Source: Physcomitrium patens (Eukaryota; Streptophyta; Bryopsida; Funariales; Funariaceae). From it: a stretch of 64,000 nt of DNA. The translations under genes and the position numbers were made by a program. A model generated the notes under the pieces. The model saw nothing but the letters and a program-made list of their open reading frames with translations, was not told where the DNA came from and did no database searches. The stretch's first letter is position 1. The number at the start of each line of letters is the position of its first letter. The DNA lies in NCBI RefSeq assembly GCF_000002425.4, contig NC_037271.1:13861903-13925902 (forward strand), given 5' to 3'. Below are positions 1-12,266 of this stretch, in pieces.

Positions 1-900
1 TGTCCGTTATAATTAGACATTTTTCAAGTACCATAGTTGCATTCACGTTGTCATTGCTTCTATAATCGGCTTTCGATGCACTGAGGAGAGGATTTTGGAA
101 ACATCTAGGAAAGACTCCTCATTTTCTTTTGTAAATGGGGACTTGCGCAGTCTAGAGACCGCCTAAATTCTTTCTTGAAGCTCTTTTTCGTCTCACTGAA
201 ATTCTCGAAGTTTCACCTTCACATGGTTAAAACCTCTCACTCTGTATTCCTCGTGCGCCATTCCGACTTGGAATATTAACGACCCTTTCGCTTCATGACT
301 ACACTCTATAAGACAGTGGAATTATCTCTATTTGCCAATTATAATTCAATGGATGAGAGCATAAAATTACATGGTACCAATCTGGGGGACGTTCTCGACG
401 CTGTTTAGATGCTAAATTAATTGTCGTGGGTGTTTTTACTTGAGGGGGGTCGTTCTGTTCGTGGTCATTGGAGAGCTTTGCAGATGAACACCGCCAATAC
501 GAGCCTCTTCAGCAGTCTATTTCAGGAGCAATGTCGAGGCAAAGGAAACGCGCAAAAGGAAGTCTACCCATTAACTGTAGAGTTCATACGAATGTATTAT
601 ATCTTACTGGCAAGTTGACTCTTTGTAACGAAATCCTCGCACGTATTGGCACACATTCAGCAATTGCTCAGCCCACAATTACAGTTCTTATCCGATGACG
701 CAAGATGAAGATATAGAATAGTCACGGAACAGTTCTGACTTGCCAACTGTGGCCTCCATGCAAGCAATCTTCAACATTCAACATATCACATTCAGGAAAG
801 AGAAGGATCCTGGCTTCTCGGACTCAAATTTGACAACGTGCAAGAATCATATGAATGAGTGGCCCCACTTGTCAGATTATCGTGGAGCTACCCACGTAAT
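1..900. other. Unassigned sequence of near-genic base composition
   Basis: This stretch is clearly less AT-rich than the transposon DNA to its right. The only open frames are two short overlapping ones on the plus strand (421-618 and 468-698, 65 and 76 codons). Neither shows a domain I recognise. It could be an untranslated region, a gene relic or plain intergenic DNA. I see no tRNA, rRNA or transposon signature. Confidence 0.3.
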
Positions 901-2030
901 TTGATTATTGATTTTTGTTCATTTGTTTATTTATTTTCTCTTCATCTTGAAAACAGAAGCAAATTTGCATGTATGCTGCTAAAACGAGAGGTACAAGCTA
1001 ATACAATGCGACTTTGCTACAGAAAAAAGTAAAAAGGTCGTTAGACCACATATCATCCACTTTTTGCATTGAGGTTATCATTTTTTTTTTTTTTTGTAAG
1101 AATTTGGTAGTCTTTTTATTGTTGTGCTAGCTCATGGAAGTGTATCAAACTTTATCTTGGTTTGTTCCATTATTTGAGAAGAATTCTCTCATATTGCATA
1201 ACTTTAAGACATTTTTGGAAGCATGTGAGGAAGGATTTGGTGAACAAGACAAGATGTCATGTATGTACACATGTAAACCAAAAAGTACCTATATGATTAG
1301 GATAATAGTAGATAAAAGTAGCTTAATTCTATAATATCTTCTATAAAAGCTGTGGTGTTGACATGTTATAACATGCTTCTCTTGACAAGTTATAACTTCT
1401 AATTTGACTATCCACTTGATGTGAAAATTTTCATATAATTCTCAATTTATTTTCTATATGTTCAAGAATTTTCAACCTAATCCAACCTACAAATTGTGAG
1501 AGAACCTCCAAAAACTACACTGATGACACTTGGCTGCCAACTTGAAAGGTGAATCAAAAGTTCCAGTAGTGATTTTTCCTTCACCAACTTATAACTTCAA
1601 CTCTAAATTGGTGTGTATTTTGATCTTCAAGTCCTTCAATACCATGCCAAATTTCACCTTGATCCAATTAGTGAATCTTTAGATATCATAGAAACCCTAT
1701 CCAACCTCAAACTACCAACTTCTAATATGTTCTTGTATCAAAACTCAAATATCTTTCAATTGCATTGTTGAATTATCACAAAATTTTATATATACTTAAA
1801 ACACCTGATTATCCAAGTATTATTAAAATTTGAACTAAAGATGTGATACAAATTTTACAAACTAGCCAAGTGTGCTAGCTCTAATTTCATTGCATAAATC
1901 CCAAGTTGCCAATATATAACTTTGACTTCTAACAACAATTGCTAACTCTTCTCAAATCCTACTAAAAACCAACTTTATGTCTCTAGAACAAGCTCCATCT
2001 TAGCTCTCAAATCCTAATCTCCAATCTTCA
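901..2030. other. AT-rich intergenic DNA, nothing recognised
   Basis: AT-rich sequence with a poly-T run near 1080-1095 and no coding frame I can support. A plus-strand open frame at 1134-1334 has no recognisable motif and looks like chance. It is probably old repeat sequence. Confidence 0.5.
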
Positions 2031-2039
2031 AATGAATCT

Positions 2040-2215
2040 ACTTTTCTCAAACAAATTCAATCAAGTATGTCATCTAATCATCTTCTTCATGATATCAAGA
2101 ATATTTCTTTTAAGTCTCGTGATACTTCTAAGTTTGAATTCAAAAACAATCTATTTTATTTCAAAAGATGCCTATGTGTCTCAACAAGAGAAGCATGTTG
2201 TCGTGTTGCAATGCG
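2040..2215 (+). pseudogene. Integrase N-terminal fragment of an A-family gypsy element
   Basis: Aligns by eye, base for base with many transitions, to 17390-17560 of element A1, just upstream of the integrase zinc-binding region. Shared landmarks are a run encoding S-S-x-x-L-x-H-D-I-K-N and the F-E-F-K/N-N-N-L-F-Y-F segment. It is too short and too mutated to act and has no LTR beside it. Likely a scrap left by deletion. Confidence 0.75.
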
Positions 2216-2274
2216 ACTATATGATGAAAATATAAATGGAAAAGATTTATTAATATTTAGTCATCTTCGATGTT

Positions 2275-2697
2275 AGAAACAGTGGCCAATTCCAGTGCCA
2301 ATATTCAAGGGCTAGTTAATGTCACCCCATTGCAAGCTGTACCACCAAACGTAACAATAGCATATGCTCCATCGACGTCATCAAATCAAACACCCTTCGT
2401 ACCAACGAAATGACAAGGATCATTTTCTAACCCTACATGGAACAAGTCTAGTAGGTATATACCAGTGGAGACATCTAATATGCCTAATGGGAGTACAAGA
2501 AGACCACTTCATTGTTTTCATTGCAGACAGATTGGTCATTATGCTAGTGAATGTCTCATTCCCAAAGCTAGTGACAATTATGTGCTAGTGTGTGGAAATA
2601 ACAAGCAGTCGGGGCATACTTATCAACAATGTAATACTCCGTTCAATTTCAATAATCAGGATCAACAAATCCAAAGCCAAGAAAAAATTGAGTAAAT
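2275..2697 (+). pseudogene. Retroelement gag fragment with zinc knuckles
   Basis: Encodes a CX2CX4HX4C knuckle (CFHCRQIGHYASEC), the RNA-binding signature of retrotransposon nucleocapsid. A second knuckle 19 residues later has Asn where its second Cys should be. Upstream residues are rich in Pro, Thr, Ser and Asn, as in gag linkers, and a stop near 2411 breaks the frame. The sequence differs from the gag of A1, B1 and C1, so this is a scrap of another gypsy or copia element. Confidence 0.7.
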
Positions 2698-3019
2698 AAA
2701 TCGAGGTCCTCAAGTTTCTTCGATAAATCGGATGAAATGAGTCCAAGCCATTCTTACCAGGAGTTGGCAAAAAGAGAAAAGACCAATTCAATATTCGGGT
2801 GAGTCTGATGTGAAGGGCCAATTTGATCCAATTACGGGGACATTCAATCCAAGTCTTAGTATGGGCCTCTTACCTAGTATGAGACCTCATTCGGTTGTGC
2901 AACCCAATGAAGTCTCGAATACGGGGGCTTTGGTTCTATTTCAAGCTGTTTTGTTCTCTATATCGATTTAAAAAAAAGTCCTTTCCATAGAAAGATCGTC
3001 TTAGAGGCGGGAATTCTAT

Positions 3020-4053
3020 GGAGGCGGGTCTACTATTCTAATTCAGAGTCTAGGGCAGAAGAATAGGGGACCTCACAGAGTTAAAAGAGAGGAGAAGAAA
3101 AAGAAGGGAACATTTGGAGATCAAGATTTTGGGGTCGGAGAGCTAGCTTCAAGCTCCTTCGAAAGGTGTAGAAGTGGGTTTCATAAGGTTTGGAAGGACT
3201 TTACAAACATTGCTCAAAGTCAGTGTTTGTATTGGTGAATTGGGTTTTTGTAATAAAATAAAGGCTAGTACTCTTGATTATTTTACAAAATTGGAGAGAT
3301 CTCTGTGGTTGAAATTTTAGAGGTGTCTAGATGATTGAGTATACTAAGTGCATGCAAAAATTTGTGTTAATCTTACGGTACGGATAGAGGATATTTGATC
3401 ATTAGTATAAAGAAGTATCAGAAGTTGGCGTATTAGAGTTGTTTAAGATTTTTGTAATATCTGAGATCTATCGACTAGAATAAGATGAATTTTGACACGA
3501 TAAGTCAAGGACTTAAAGGCGGAGCTGTATACAAAGTTTGAATGAAAATTAACACTCAGAGAAGGAAAAATTATAAGTTAAAGTTTGTCATCAATTTTCT
3601 AGGGGGTGGTTAAGGGACTTCAGCGTGAATTTACGATGTTCTTGCAATCTGTAAGTTAGATTGGATTGAACTTCTTGAACATTTAGAAGACTTGTAAAGA
3701 TATTAGTGGAAGTCTCACAACAATCGGACGGTCAGATTAAGAATTATAGCTTGCCAAGGCTCGCTGTCTAGGATTAGGATTTAAAAAAATAAATAAATAA
3801 ATAAATAAATAAATGAAATAGAAATAAAAATAACAAATAACAAAAGAATCTGTGCTTATAATGTCCAAAAGCTATTAAAAATAGTATTCTAAGCACTTTG
3901 TATTGGGATTAAGCTTTTATATTGAAATCCAAAATAGTTTGTGTTTAGATAGTTGAAACCCACTAGACTACTTGGATACTTACAAAACATCGTTTTATCT
4001 TCCACAAGTAGATGCCCAGTGCATTCTCAAGATAGATAGCACATAATAAGACA
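3020..4053 (+). repeat. LTR-like repeat D, copy a
   Basis: Two stretches match other D copies: around 3240 and 3640 (resembling 26098 and 26310), and the terminal segment 4008-4053, which carries a motif like TGCCCAGTGCATTCTCAAG also found near 27270 and 38845. The left edge is uncertain. The right edge ends in AAGACA, and an element-B type gag (B2) starts about 90 bases further on. D may therefore be the LTR of B2, although B1 has an unrelated LTR. Confidence 0.5.
3781..3815. repeat. (AAAT)n microsatellite
   Basis: Eight or so tandem AAAT units inside D copy a, at roughly the place where copy b holds a telomere-like array. Confidence 0.9.
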
Positions 4054-5127
4054 TAAGTAGTGAATCCGACGTGAAACACTTGAGATGGGAGGTATTGGGA
4101 TTTTTTTATTTTCATTTTTATTTTATAGAGAACGAGAATAAAAATTTTGAAGGAGCTTCAAGTGGAGCTTCTTTTAAAGGACAAGGTATGTACATAGATC
4201 TGTCCGTTGTTGGTATGTTTCAAGCCTTGTCATTATCTATGCAACAATAGCAAAGCAATGATCGTAAAGAAGCTTTAGCAACCAAAGCATTACAAGCAGT
4301 GGTCAGTAAAATTGATCAATTTGATAGAAGGGATATTTCAAGGTATTTAAGATGTTATGTTCAGGAAATGGAATTAAATCGGGTTTCTAAGAAGAAGATG
4401 GTTGAATTATTTGGACTTGCCACGATATCGAAAATAAGAGAGCATATTACATCAATTATAGAGCATTACGGAAATTCATGGGAGATTTTTTTACATGCAT
4501 TAAAAGACAAATATTTCATGGAGGACATTGATCATATTACTAAGAAACTATTTCTAGAATGGATTGAGCGGCCTAATAAGAATTTGCAAGGAACAGAGCT
4601 ACTAAGAGAATTTGAGAGGCAATATTCTCAATTATCAAAGGTAGAAAAATTGACATTAGAGCCAAACAAGGTTGAATTATTTCTTCAAGTTTCTCATAAA
4701 GAATTACAAGAAAAATTGGAATTACTTTTTGAAGACAAAGAAGAAGATGAAGGATTGACAATAAAGTAGAAAAATGTTGAAAATGCAGTGGATTTGCTTG
4801 TAAAAAGAGAAAGAAGGAAGATAGGAGTAATATTCCAAAAGCAGTACAAGCACCTAAAATTCCAATACATACAATACGACTAACAATATCTACTGTTCAA
4901 CCTTCAACATCTTTATCGAAGAAAGGAGAGATGGAGATTGAAAAAATTATATATGAAATGCGAGATCTTCAAATCAAATTGATAAGACTTGAAGAAAATA
5001 CTTCTAAAAATAATTTGAAGAATGTTTCAAAATAAGGGTATATACAAAGATGTATTTGATATGATGACATTTCACATACTATGAAGGATTGCAGTGAATT
5101 TAATAATATGGTATAGCAAGGAGTTAT
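4054..5127 (+). pseudogene. Element B2, left part: broken gag
   Basis: The longest frame (4299-4769) encodes a capsid-like gag segment similar to that of B1 on the minus strand at 14.6-13.9 kb. Shared features are a K-x-x-x-F-D-x-R-x-I-x-x-F/Y-L-R start and an E-L-x-R-E-F-E block. Near 5043-5100 a zinc-knuckle-like stretch (C-x-x-x-D-x-x-x-H-x-x-x-D-C) carries a stop and a Cys-to-Tyr change. The gene stops at 5127, where element A1 is inserted, and resumes at 19940. Frame and homology to B1 continue across the join once one GTTAT copy is removed, so this is one gene split by A1. Confidence 0.8.
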
Positions 5128-5688
5128 TGTCACGGCTATAATCACGTAAGCTAATAATTACATATACAAATAGGTAGAAGTAAGTAAAAGTAGATAAAAG
5201 TAAGTTAATTCTATAATATTTAATACAGAAGCTTCTTAGAAGCTTTCTAGATGCTGCTTTGACTTCATAGGTGTCTTTAATTGACTTTTTGGATTAGAAA
5301 CGTGGTCAATAAGTTGGCCATGTGCCACACATGTTGTTAGCTTGAAGATCAAGCTAACTATGTGGCCCACACGTAGAAAAACTTGCCTTGTAAGTCAAGG
5401 CATATGTCCTACAACGTCAACACATATTGGAGGTCCTATAGAACATTGCCACGTAGCCCCTAGTTAGATAGTATATATAGAGACAAGAGTGAAGGCTTCT
5501 TCACTCTTGTCAACTCTTTTCTTGCTTCTAGTCTAGTTTCAAGGGTCTCTAGTTTTCTTGTCTTTTGGCAATAGCCATTCCAGTTTCTCTTTCAATATAT
5601 ATACTTGTTTATATATTTTTTGTAACCTCTCTTTGAGTGAAGGCTCACTTGTCTGAATTGTTTTTTCATCGAGTTCTTGTCCTTGATA
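5128..5688 (+). repeat. A1 5' LTR
   Basis: Starts TGTCACGG right after the GTTAT target duplication and ends TTGATA (CA mutated to TA). It matches 19374-19934 along its full length. U3 holds several dyads: a GAAGCTTC-type palindrome near 5228, a GTTAGCTTGA/TCAAGCTAAC inverted repeat near 5336-5358, and a TATA box followed by a hairpin near 5471-5511. Confidence 0.95.
5471..5511 (+). promoter_or_regulatory. A1 LTR TATA box and downstream perfect hairpin
   Basis: GTATATATAG (5471-5480) is followed at once by GACAAGAGTGAAG (5482-5494), loop GCTT, and the exact reverse complement (5499-5511). Transcription from this TATA box would begin in or near the hairpin, putting it at the 5' end of the RNA. 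The same arrangement is intact in the 3' LTR (19728-19757) and in A2 (22522-22551). Confidence 0.75.
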
Positions 5689-5708
5689 GATTGACAAGAG
5701 TATACCTA

Positions 5709-5720
5709 TAATATCAGAGC
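5709..5720 (+). other. A1 primer binding site, initiator-Met type
   Basis: AATATCAGAGC about 20 bases inside the 5' LTR resembles the plant iMet primer site TGGTATCAGAGC with G-to-A changes. A2 has a similar site (near 22716-22730). The gap from the LTR edge is longer than usual. Confidence 0.5.
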
Positions 5721-5900
5721 TTTGTCTAATCTTGATTAAGAGTGGATTACCTTTTTTTCTTGATAAGATATAAGCATATTAGAAGTTGCGGATTACCCTC
5801 TTCTAAACTGATATTGTCCTTAGTATTTTCTTTGTCTGCAAGTCCTCTCTTCTATTTGTCTTGAGCGATATTAGACATCTTCTCTCTTCTAAATGTTATC

Positions 5901-6908
5901 ATGGCAGAACTTCTTGAAATGAAGAGTGCAATGGCACAAATGCAAGAGCAATTGAGGGAGTTAATGCTTGCGATGCATCAACTCAATTTACCAACACAAG
6001 GAGCAACAAAATTGGCAGGAAGTGAAGATATAGAAATGGTTGGAGCTGCTTCAACATCTGCACCAAATCATGTCCTTTTTCCTATGGTGGAACGCCCTTC
6101 AAATGTTACAGAACCAAGAATTACCCTACCCAAGAAGTTTGATGGCACCAAATCTAAGTTTCGAGGATTTATCAATTAAGTGCAACTTGTGATTGAACTT
6201 CAACCCCAAAGCTATCCAACTCCAGGATCACAAGTTAGATTCATTGGTACGCTTCTTTCAGGTTCGGCACTATCGTGGTTTTCATCTTTTCTTGAATAAT
6301 GAGATCCAATATTGGATAATCTAGAGGCTTTTTTGGCGGAGTTTTGATCCATGTATGGAGAACATGATGCAATTCGTATTGCAACCAATAAGATCCATAT
6401 TTTACGATAAAGCAATCGATCAGTAACGTTATATTCTTCACAATTTTGACAACTTGCAACTGATATCAAGTGAGATGATGCTGCACTTATTAGCCAATTT
6501 TTCTACGGATTACAATATGAGGTAAAAAAATTAATGCTCAACTTACCTGATCCTCAAACATTGAGTCAAGCAATTGACTTTGCTGTGAAGTACGATAATC
6601 GCTTTTTTGAATTTCGATCTGAGAACCGTAGAAGAGGACCTCAACGTTACTATAATTCAATGGCAACACCAACATCTCTTCAACACATACATTCGAAAGT
6701 AGAGGATATGCAAATTGATGCAGTACGTTTCAAACCTCTTACTGAGCAAGAAAAGACTCGTCGTCGTCAAGAAGGATTATGTTTATATTGTGGAGAATCA
6801 AAGCACACTGCTCAGCATTGTCCAAAGAAACGACGTAATCACAAAATGAAGAGTATGGCTGTAAAAGAAGATAATATGTTGGAAAACGAGTTTGTCCAGC
6901 TACAATAG
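5901..6908 (+). pseudogene. A1 gag, interrupted
   Basis: The ATG at 5901 opens a gag with a Met/Gln-rich N-terminal helix. It then has a L-P-K-K-F-D-G-T motif typical of chromovirus capsids and, in the last third, a CX2CX4HX4C knuckle (CLYCGESKHTAQHC, near 6778-6825). Stops at 6177, near 6297-6302 and later break it. Comparison with A2 (23160-23330) shows these came from CAA and CGG/CGA codons by transition. It would form the virus-like particle and package RNA. Final stop TAG at 6906. Confidence 0.88.
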
Positions 6909-6913
6909 GGACC

Positions 6914-7541
6914 GTGCGGCTGGAACCTTGCACAACTTCTAGTAAAGGTCCTATTCTCTCCTCAGAGCCCTCTCCTTGTTTTACATTAAATGTTATTTTA
7001 AGACCTAAACATTACAAAGTCTCTGCCTTGTTAGATTCAGGAGCCTCAGCATGTTTTTTAGATGAAGAATTTATTAAAAGACATAGCATATCTTTAGTAA
7101 AGAAAACAAAACCTGTTCATGTAAAAGTCATAGATGGTCGTCCATTATCTTTTGGAGATATTACTCACGAAACCCTTCCTATAGAAGTAATAATCAATGG
7201 TCATAATAGTTTTGTAGTATTTAATATCATTAGATCTCCCTCTAATCCAGTCATTTTAGGTTCATTGTGGTTAGAAAAATACAACCCTCAAATAGACTGG
7301 ATTTCGTGAACTTTCACTTTCTCTGAAAGTATAACTAATAGTGTAGTTAAGCAAGTAGAGAGTCATAAGTCCACTTCAATTAAACCCATATTTATAGGTG
7401 CAAAAGCTTTCTTGCATGTTGCTATGAAAGAATCACCATACATTATTTATGCTACACCCATTTCTACTGGTGAAAAAACTTGAAGTGGCATTCCAAGCCA
7501 ATATCAAGAATTTCAAGATGTATTCAAAAAAAAAAATGTGG
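6914..7541 (+). pseudogene. A1 aspartic protease and start of pol
   Basis: Open from 6914 to 7309. The protease active-site motif L-L-D-S-G-A-S lies about 40 residues in, with the flap and the P-V-I-L-G-S-L-W-L motif downstream. It cleaves the Gag-Pol polyprotein. It sits in a different frame from gag. A stop at 7309 reads as a mutated Trp, then the linker runs on to 7541, where B1 cuts the gene between K-N-V and D-T-L-P. Pol resumes at 15956. Confidence 0.88.
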
Positions 7542-8703
7542 TGTCGGGGTAGAGAGAGTTTGCCTCAAGAAAGCGCTGGGCTTCTAGCTGTCACTAAATA
7601 CTGAATCAAGTTTGAAATATAAGGGTAACAATTTTATATATATAAACTCCTCTCCTTTGGAGCAATTACATCAATATACAAGCCTTAAAATCCAAAGAAC
7701 ACCAAAATACTTGATAAGGTGTTATAAAAAACTTATATATCCTTATGAAGAATTTTTCCCGAAGTTCAACAGCTCATAATTCGTCTTGGAACTTGTGATA
7801 TCTTGAAAACCCTAACTGTAGCTTCAAACCCTAGCTTTTTTACACCCGAGTACAACTTCCTTCATATCTCACAAAATAATTATTCAAATACTATGAAACT
7901 TTGATCTAAAGCTTCTTAACCCAATTACACACACTTGTAGAAATTTTGAGCCAAAAATTCGTCCAGAAACTCAAGATATGGCTTCGCCCATAACTAGCAA
8001 TAAAACGATATACTTATTGCCTTCAAATTACAAGTGTTGTCTTCAACGCCTCATAACTCCTTCACCCAATCTTAGAATTCACTATGCAATAAGTAGAATG
8101 TGTAGCCGAGAAAATGCTCCCTCCAAATCCAGTCGCCGATCTTCCGTTGCTCTCCGTATTCGTATGTGATGCCCAAAAGAAGTGACAGTAGGTACGAAAT
8201 TGACACCTTATCTTTGAATATTCATATCTTTTCCATAAAAACTCGAAATCACACAAAATCTTCACCCAAATTATACCCAAAATCCTAAACCTTCTGACTC
8301 TAGCCTCAAAAGCTCGAATGGCCTCGAAAGAGGAACCCTAATTCCTAATATGGCCTCGGGCAGCCTCCTCAAAGCCCATTGGGCATGGTATTCGACCAAT
8401 AGGGATGAAGTTCTTCATCCCTTGCCTTCATCCAACCATGCCTTACTTTCATCCTTCCCAATAAGCCTCCTTCTAGTTATATTTTCATCTTTTAACTCCT
8501 CCCTTCCCTTAATCTTTATACTAACTATCTAAATCCTATATAATATAAACTCTATAATCAAACTAGATTAACTTCCAAATAATTTTTCTTATTTCAATTC
8601 ATTTTAAATTAACATACTAACTATTCTAACTCACATTAAGACTTATAAACATATTACATGTTTTCACTAATTTTTACATACTGTAAGTAATTACAGTACG
8701 ACA
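7542..8703 (-). repeat. B1 3' LTR
   Basis: Matches 14764-15955 almost base for base. It lacks about 30 bases, including a pyrimidine-rich piece (CTTTCTTTCTTT) present in the other copy near 14820-14840. Short open frames inside it are duplicated in both LTRs and have no coding meaning. Confidence 0.95.
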
Positions 8704-8722
8704 TCCACCCCCTCCAAACCTG
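8704..8722 (-). other. B1 polypurine tract
   Basis: Reading the minus strand, GGTTTGGAGGGGGTGGA abuts the 3' LTR start TGTCG. This is the expected primer for plus-strand DNA synthesis. Confidence 0.8.
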
Positions 8723-8747
8723 CACATCCTCCGGTATGTGCCACATA

Positions 8748-9848
8748 CTATTCTTCTTCATCCTCTTGAGACTTCTTGGAATCACTCATAGAGTCTTCTT
8801 CTTCATGTTTTTGGTTCAAATATTGAGGTAAGAATTCTTCAAGATCTTCTATTTGAAACCGCCCATGTCTTCTTTTGAAAGCCTTCACCCTCTTCCCTGC
8901 TATTGGAATTCTAATGATAGCTCCATCTAACTCACGTAAGGTATATGTGGCATTATCATGGACTATAACCACCACATATGGTCCAAACTATTTTTTTGCA
9001 AATTTCTTTACAGTACTATGTTGATGCTCAAGGCTACTATCATAAACTAGAACCCAATCTCTAATCTCTATAGGTTTAGGCCTTAACCTATGAGTCTTAT
9101 CAAACCTCTCTTTATTTTTCAATCTTGCTTCCTTTAACCTCTCAGCTGCAATTTGTAGGTCCTCAAGTAATCTTCTTAACTGTTGGATTCAAAGCTCTAA
9201 TAACCTTTCTCTATTAATATTATCTTTCCAAGACAAAAACATCCATGTAGGATAGGTTGCTTCAGCAGGCATTATAGGTTTTTGTCCTAGCATTAATTCT
9301 ATAGGCATATAACCAGTGACAGTACTATGAGTAGTTCTATCAGCCCATAAAGCAAATAGAAGCAGTTTAGGCCATTGAATTGATTTATCCTTACATGCCT
9401 TAACCAATGCATAAATGATTGGAGGATGACCTCTTTCACTCTTTCCATTGGCTTCAGGATTATAAGAAGTAGTCAACTTCAATTGAACTCCGTACCTTTT
9501 GAAAAAATCTCTTGCTTCTATGGCATCCAATTCTCCTCTATCAGCTCTCATCCTCCCAATATAGCCATATCTGCTGAAGATGTCTTCTAATATAAACCTG
9601 CATATTGCTTCCGTGGTCTTGGTTCTCAAAGCCCTTCCTTCAACATAGTTTGATAACTCTTTTCTTGCTAAAACCAAATATTTCATATCCCATAATCCTG
9701 AAGGCATAGCTACCAAATCAATTACCCATTGAAAATGTATAGAAGGTGGATAAGTAGGATGTAATCCATCTCTATATCTAACCTTAGATTGTAGTTGGCA
9801 TTCTGTGCATGAACTCACAAAGTCTTCTACATCTTTGTATAAACCCTT
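8748..9848 (-). pseudogene. B1 integrase core and C-terminus
   Basis: Continues the pol frame after a single stop at 9846 (TGG to TAG). Zinc-finger cysteines appear as C-T-E-C. The catalytic triad reads D in W-V-I-D-L, D in R-A-D-R-G-E-L-D-A, and E in N-G-K-S-E-R-G-H, so all three are intact. A further stop at 9186 and one near 8985 interrupt the C-terminal part, which ends in an acidic tail (8748). It would insert the cDNA into the genome. The wording around N-P-E-A-N-G-K-S-E is, from memory, typical of a gypsy lineage in fungi and bryophytes. Confidence 0.88.
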
Positions 9849-11735
9849 CTACCAATACCTTTCTTTGATCTTAGTATATGTGGCCCAAACTCCTCTATGT
9901 CCTGCCCAAAGTGTATCATGATATTCTCTTAAAACCTTAATTTTAGTTTCAAGATCTCCTATAACTCTCAATGGGATTTTGTCACCTCTTTTTGGCCTCT
10001 TCCATAGAAATCCATCCCTGAGTATATAACCATAGGATTGGTGTCTAATATCTTTGAAGGTTTTGTCCATCCACCCTTCTTGTTTTTTCATTGTGCTAAA
10101 ATAAATTCCAATATCCTTCAACTTGCCTTCATACGTACCTTCATAGAAATTTTGAACCTTGTCACCAAAATCCATTCCACCAGTAGCAAATGAACTTCCA
10201 TAATTCTTCTCTTCTTCATCTTCACCTCTTTCATATGCCATCATCTCTTCTTCAAATGTATATCTAGCTCTGGATAACATATCTGCCACAAAGTTCTCTT
10301 TACTAGTAATATGTACCAAAACAGGGTTTAATGTCCTTATATAGGCTATCCATCTTAGCATGGCAATATCTGAAGTAGTACAGTTAATTATCATTCTAAG
10401 TAATGGCAAACAATCTGTTTCCAAAACCATACTTGCTCCAATCAAATAATTCCTCTCAACCTTTAATGTTGTAAGCGCTCCCCAAAGCTCTCTTTTAACT
10501 TGTGGATAAGCCCTTTGTCTCTTTATAAGAACCCTAGCTCCAAACCTTATAGCAAATCTTCTTCCCTCTACATCAGTTTGTCCAATAGCCCATCCAATTG
10601 CTATAGGACTTGTATCCACTGTTACAACTACTGGTCTTTCACATTGATAATCCACTTGTTTAAGCACAAGTGGTGAACTCAACATATTTTTTAGATTTTC
10701 CATAGCTGTTTCTTGTTCTTCTTTCCATATAAATTTCTTACCCTTCCTTAATAACTTATATAGTGGCTCTGAGATATGGGCAAAGTGTGGCACCCAAATG
10801 TGATAGAATATACATGCTCCTAAAAACCTTCTGGCTTCTGTAACATTTTTACAAGCCTTAATTCTAGATATAGCATCAATCTTATCAGGGTTTGGTTTCC
10901 TACCATACCTGCCACACATGTGCCCCACCACTAGAATCTCATCAATTCCAAAGCTTGATTTCTCCAAAGATAACGTGACATTAACTGACTCCAATCTCTC
11001 CAATATCTGAGCCACATCTTCAATATGTTTCTTCACAAACTTTCTACAACCTTCAACCTCCATAGTCTCATCCTTGTCTTCTTCTTTATCTCCTTTTATA
11101 GATATATCATCTAGAAATGGAATGGTTTTCTCAGGTACAAATTCTTTTAATATTTGGTTCATAGCATTTTGCATATGAGCCACTGAGTTGGTTGCACCTT
11201 GAGGTAGCATACACATCCTCATTAAATCCAAAGGAGTCTTCATGGTAGTTAAATCTCTACTCTCTTTAGCCAATTGAAATTGGTCATATCCAGAATATAA
11301 GTCTCCAATAGAATAAATGGCATGACTTGTAAATTGTTCAGCCACTTCATCTACTATGGGACCTGATCCTATATTTCGAATAGTCACCCTGTTTGCAGGT
11401 TGCATATCCTGAATAAACCTTAATGCCCCTGACTTCTTGGGTACTGTGAACCATCTATTAGAATAGGGAGCAATTGAAGGTTCCAAAATACCCATCTTCA
11501 CCTTCTTTTTTAATAATTCTATCAATTTTGGAAGTAAAGCTCTAGGCATAGGTATAGGCTTTAAATCCCATGGAACATGTGGCACTGTAAAGATTACCAT
11601 AGGTACTATAATACTAGGATCCACACATCCGATTTCATCAGGAGTTAAGGCAAATGCCTTACCATGTCTAATAAGCATTTCTTGAAATATATCTTCCTCC
11701 GTTGATGTTAAGAAGTCACCCCCTCCAATCTTCAA
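9849..11735 (-). pseudogene. B1 reverse transcriptase, RNase H and integrase zinc finger
   Basis: A 628-codon open frame. RT has W-F-T-V-P-K-K-S-G (95-103), F-I-Q-D-M-Q-P (108-113), catalytic D145 in I-G-D-L-Y-S-G-Y, and the YxDD box as F-L-D-D (207-210). RNase H follows with V-D-T-S (D374) and a later E-T-D-C-L. The end carries the His part of the integrase zinc finger (H-D-T-L-W-A-G-H). It copies element RNA into DNA. It is part of a longer polyprotein closed only by point stops at each end, hence pseudogene. The listed Met is not a natural start. Confidence 0.92.
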
Positions 11736-11771
11736 CTTAGTTAATGATTCTTGTGTAAATTGATGTCCAAT

Positions 11772-12266
11772 TCAACACCTCTCTCTTAGACTTGGCTCCA
11801 TAACTGCTTGTTTAATATGCTCCATATTATCAACTGGTAATTGTGTAGCTACAGGCTTTACCTTTTTTGCCACAGTTTTATATTTAGTTTGTACTCTAGC
11901 CTCATGCTTCAACCCATAGTTTGTAGCAAGTCCACCATTTGCTACCATCCTTTCTAATCCTTCATAAGTCCTTCTTGAATATATTTCTACTATAGCATCT
12001 CCATCTATGTTTATAGCCAGATTCTCCAAAACCTTTACCAAATCATCTTCCAAACCTATTTCTTCTATTACTCCAACTATGGCTTCATCACTTGAAACTA
12101 AACCCACTCTTTTTAAGTTCTTCTCTTGTTTCTTTACCCTTTTTTTATTTATAGAATCTAAATCTTTAACCTTTTGAACACTCACAAATCCATTACTAGA
12201 TAAGTTCAAAAATCCAAAACTCATACTATCTACACTGGGGTTTGTAGATGAATCATTTGCACCCAT
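11772..12266 (-). pseudogene. B1 protease-RT spacer region
   Basis: Open for 164 codons between protease and RT. It is acidic and Lys-rich, with a V-x-T-K-Y-K-T-V-x-K-K-V-K-P segment also found in B2 near 21640-21690, so it is a conserved part of the polyprotein. I recognise no domain. Confidence 0.6.

Noticed and set aside
421..698. Two overlapping plus-strand ORFs near the left edge
   Set aside because: Short, overlapping in different frames, no motif, and no splice context strong enough to call a gene.
6212..6469. Minus-strand ORFs opposite A1 gag
   Set aside because: Antisense shadows within a decayed gag, with no motif.
8062..8532. ORFs in the B1 LTR, repeated at 15314-15784
   Set aside because: They occur twice only because the LTR is duplicated. 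No coding signature, and both strands are open by chance.
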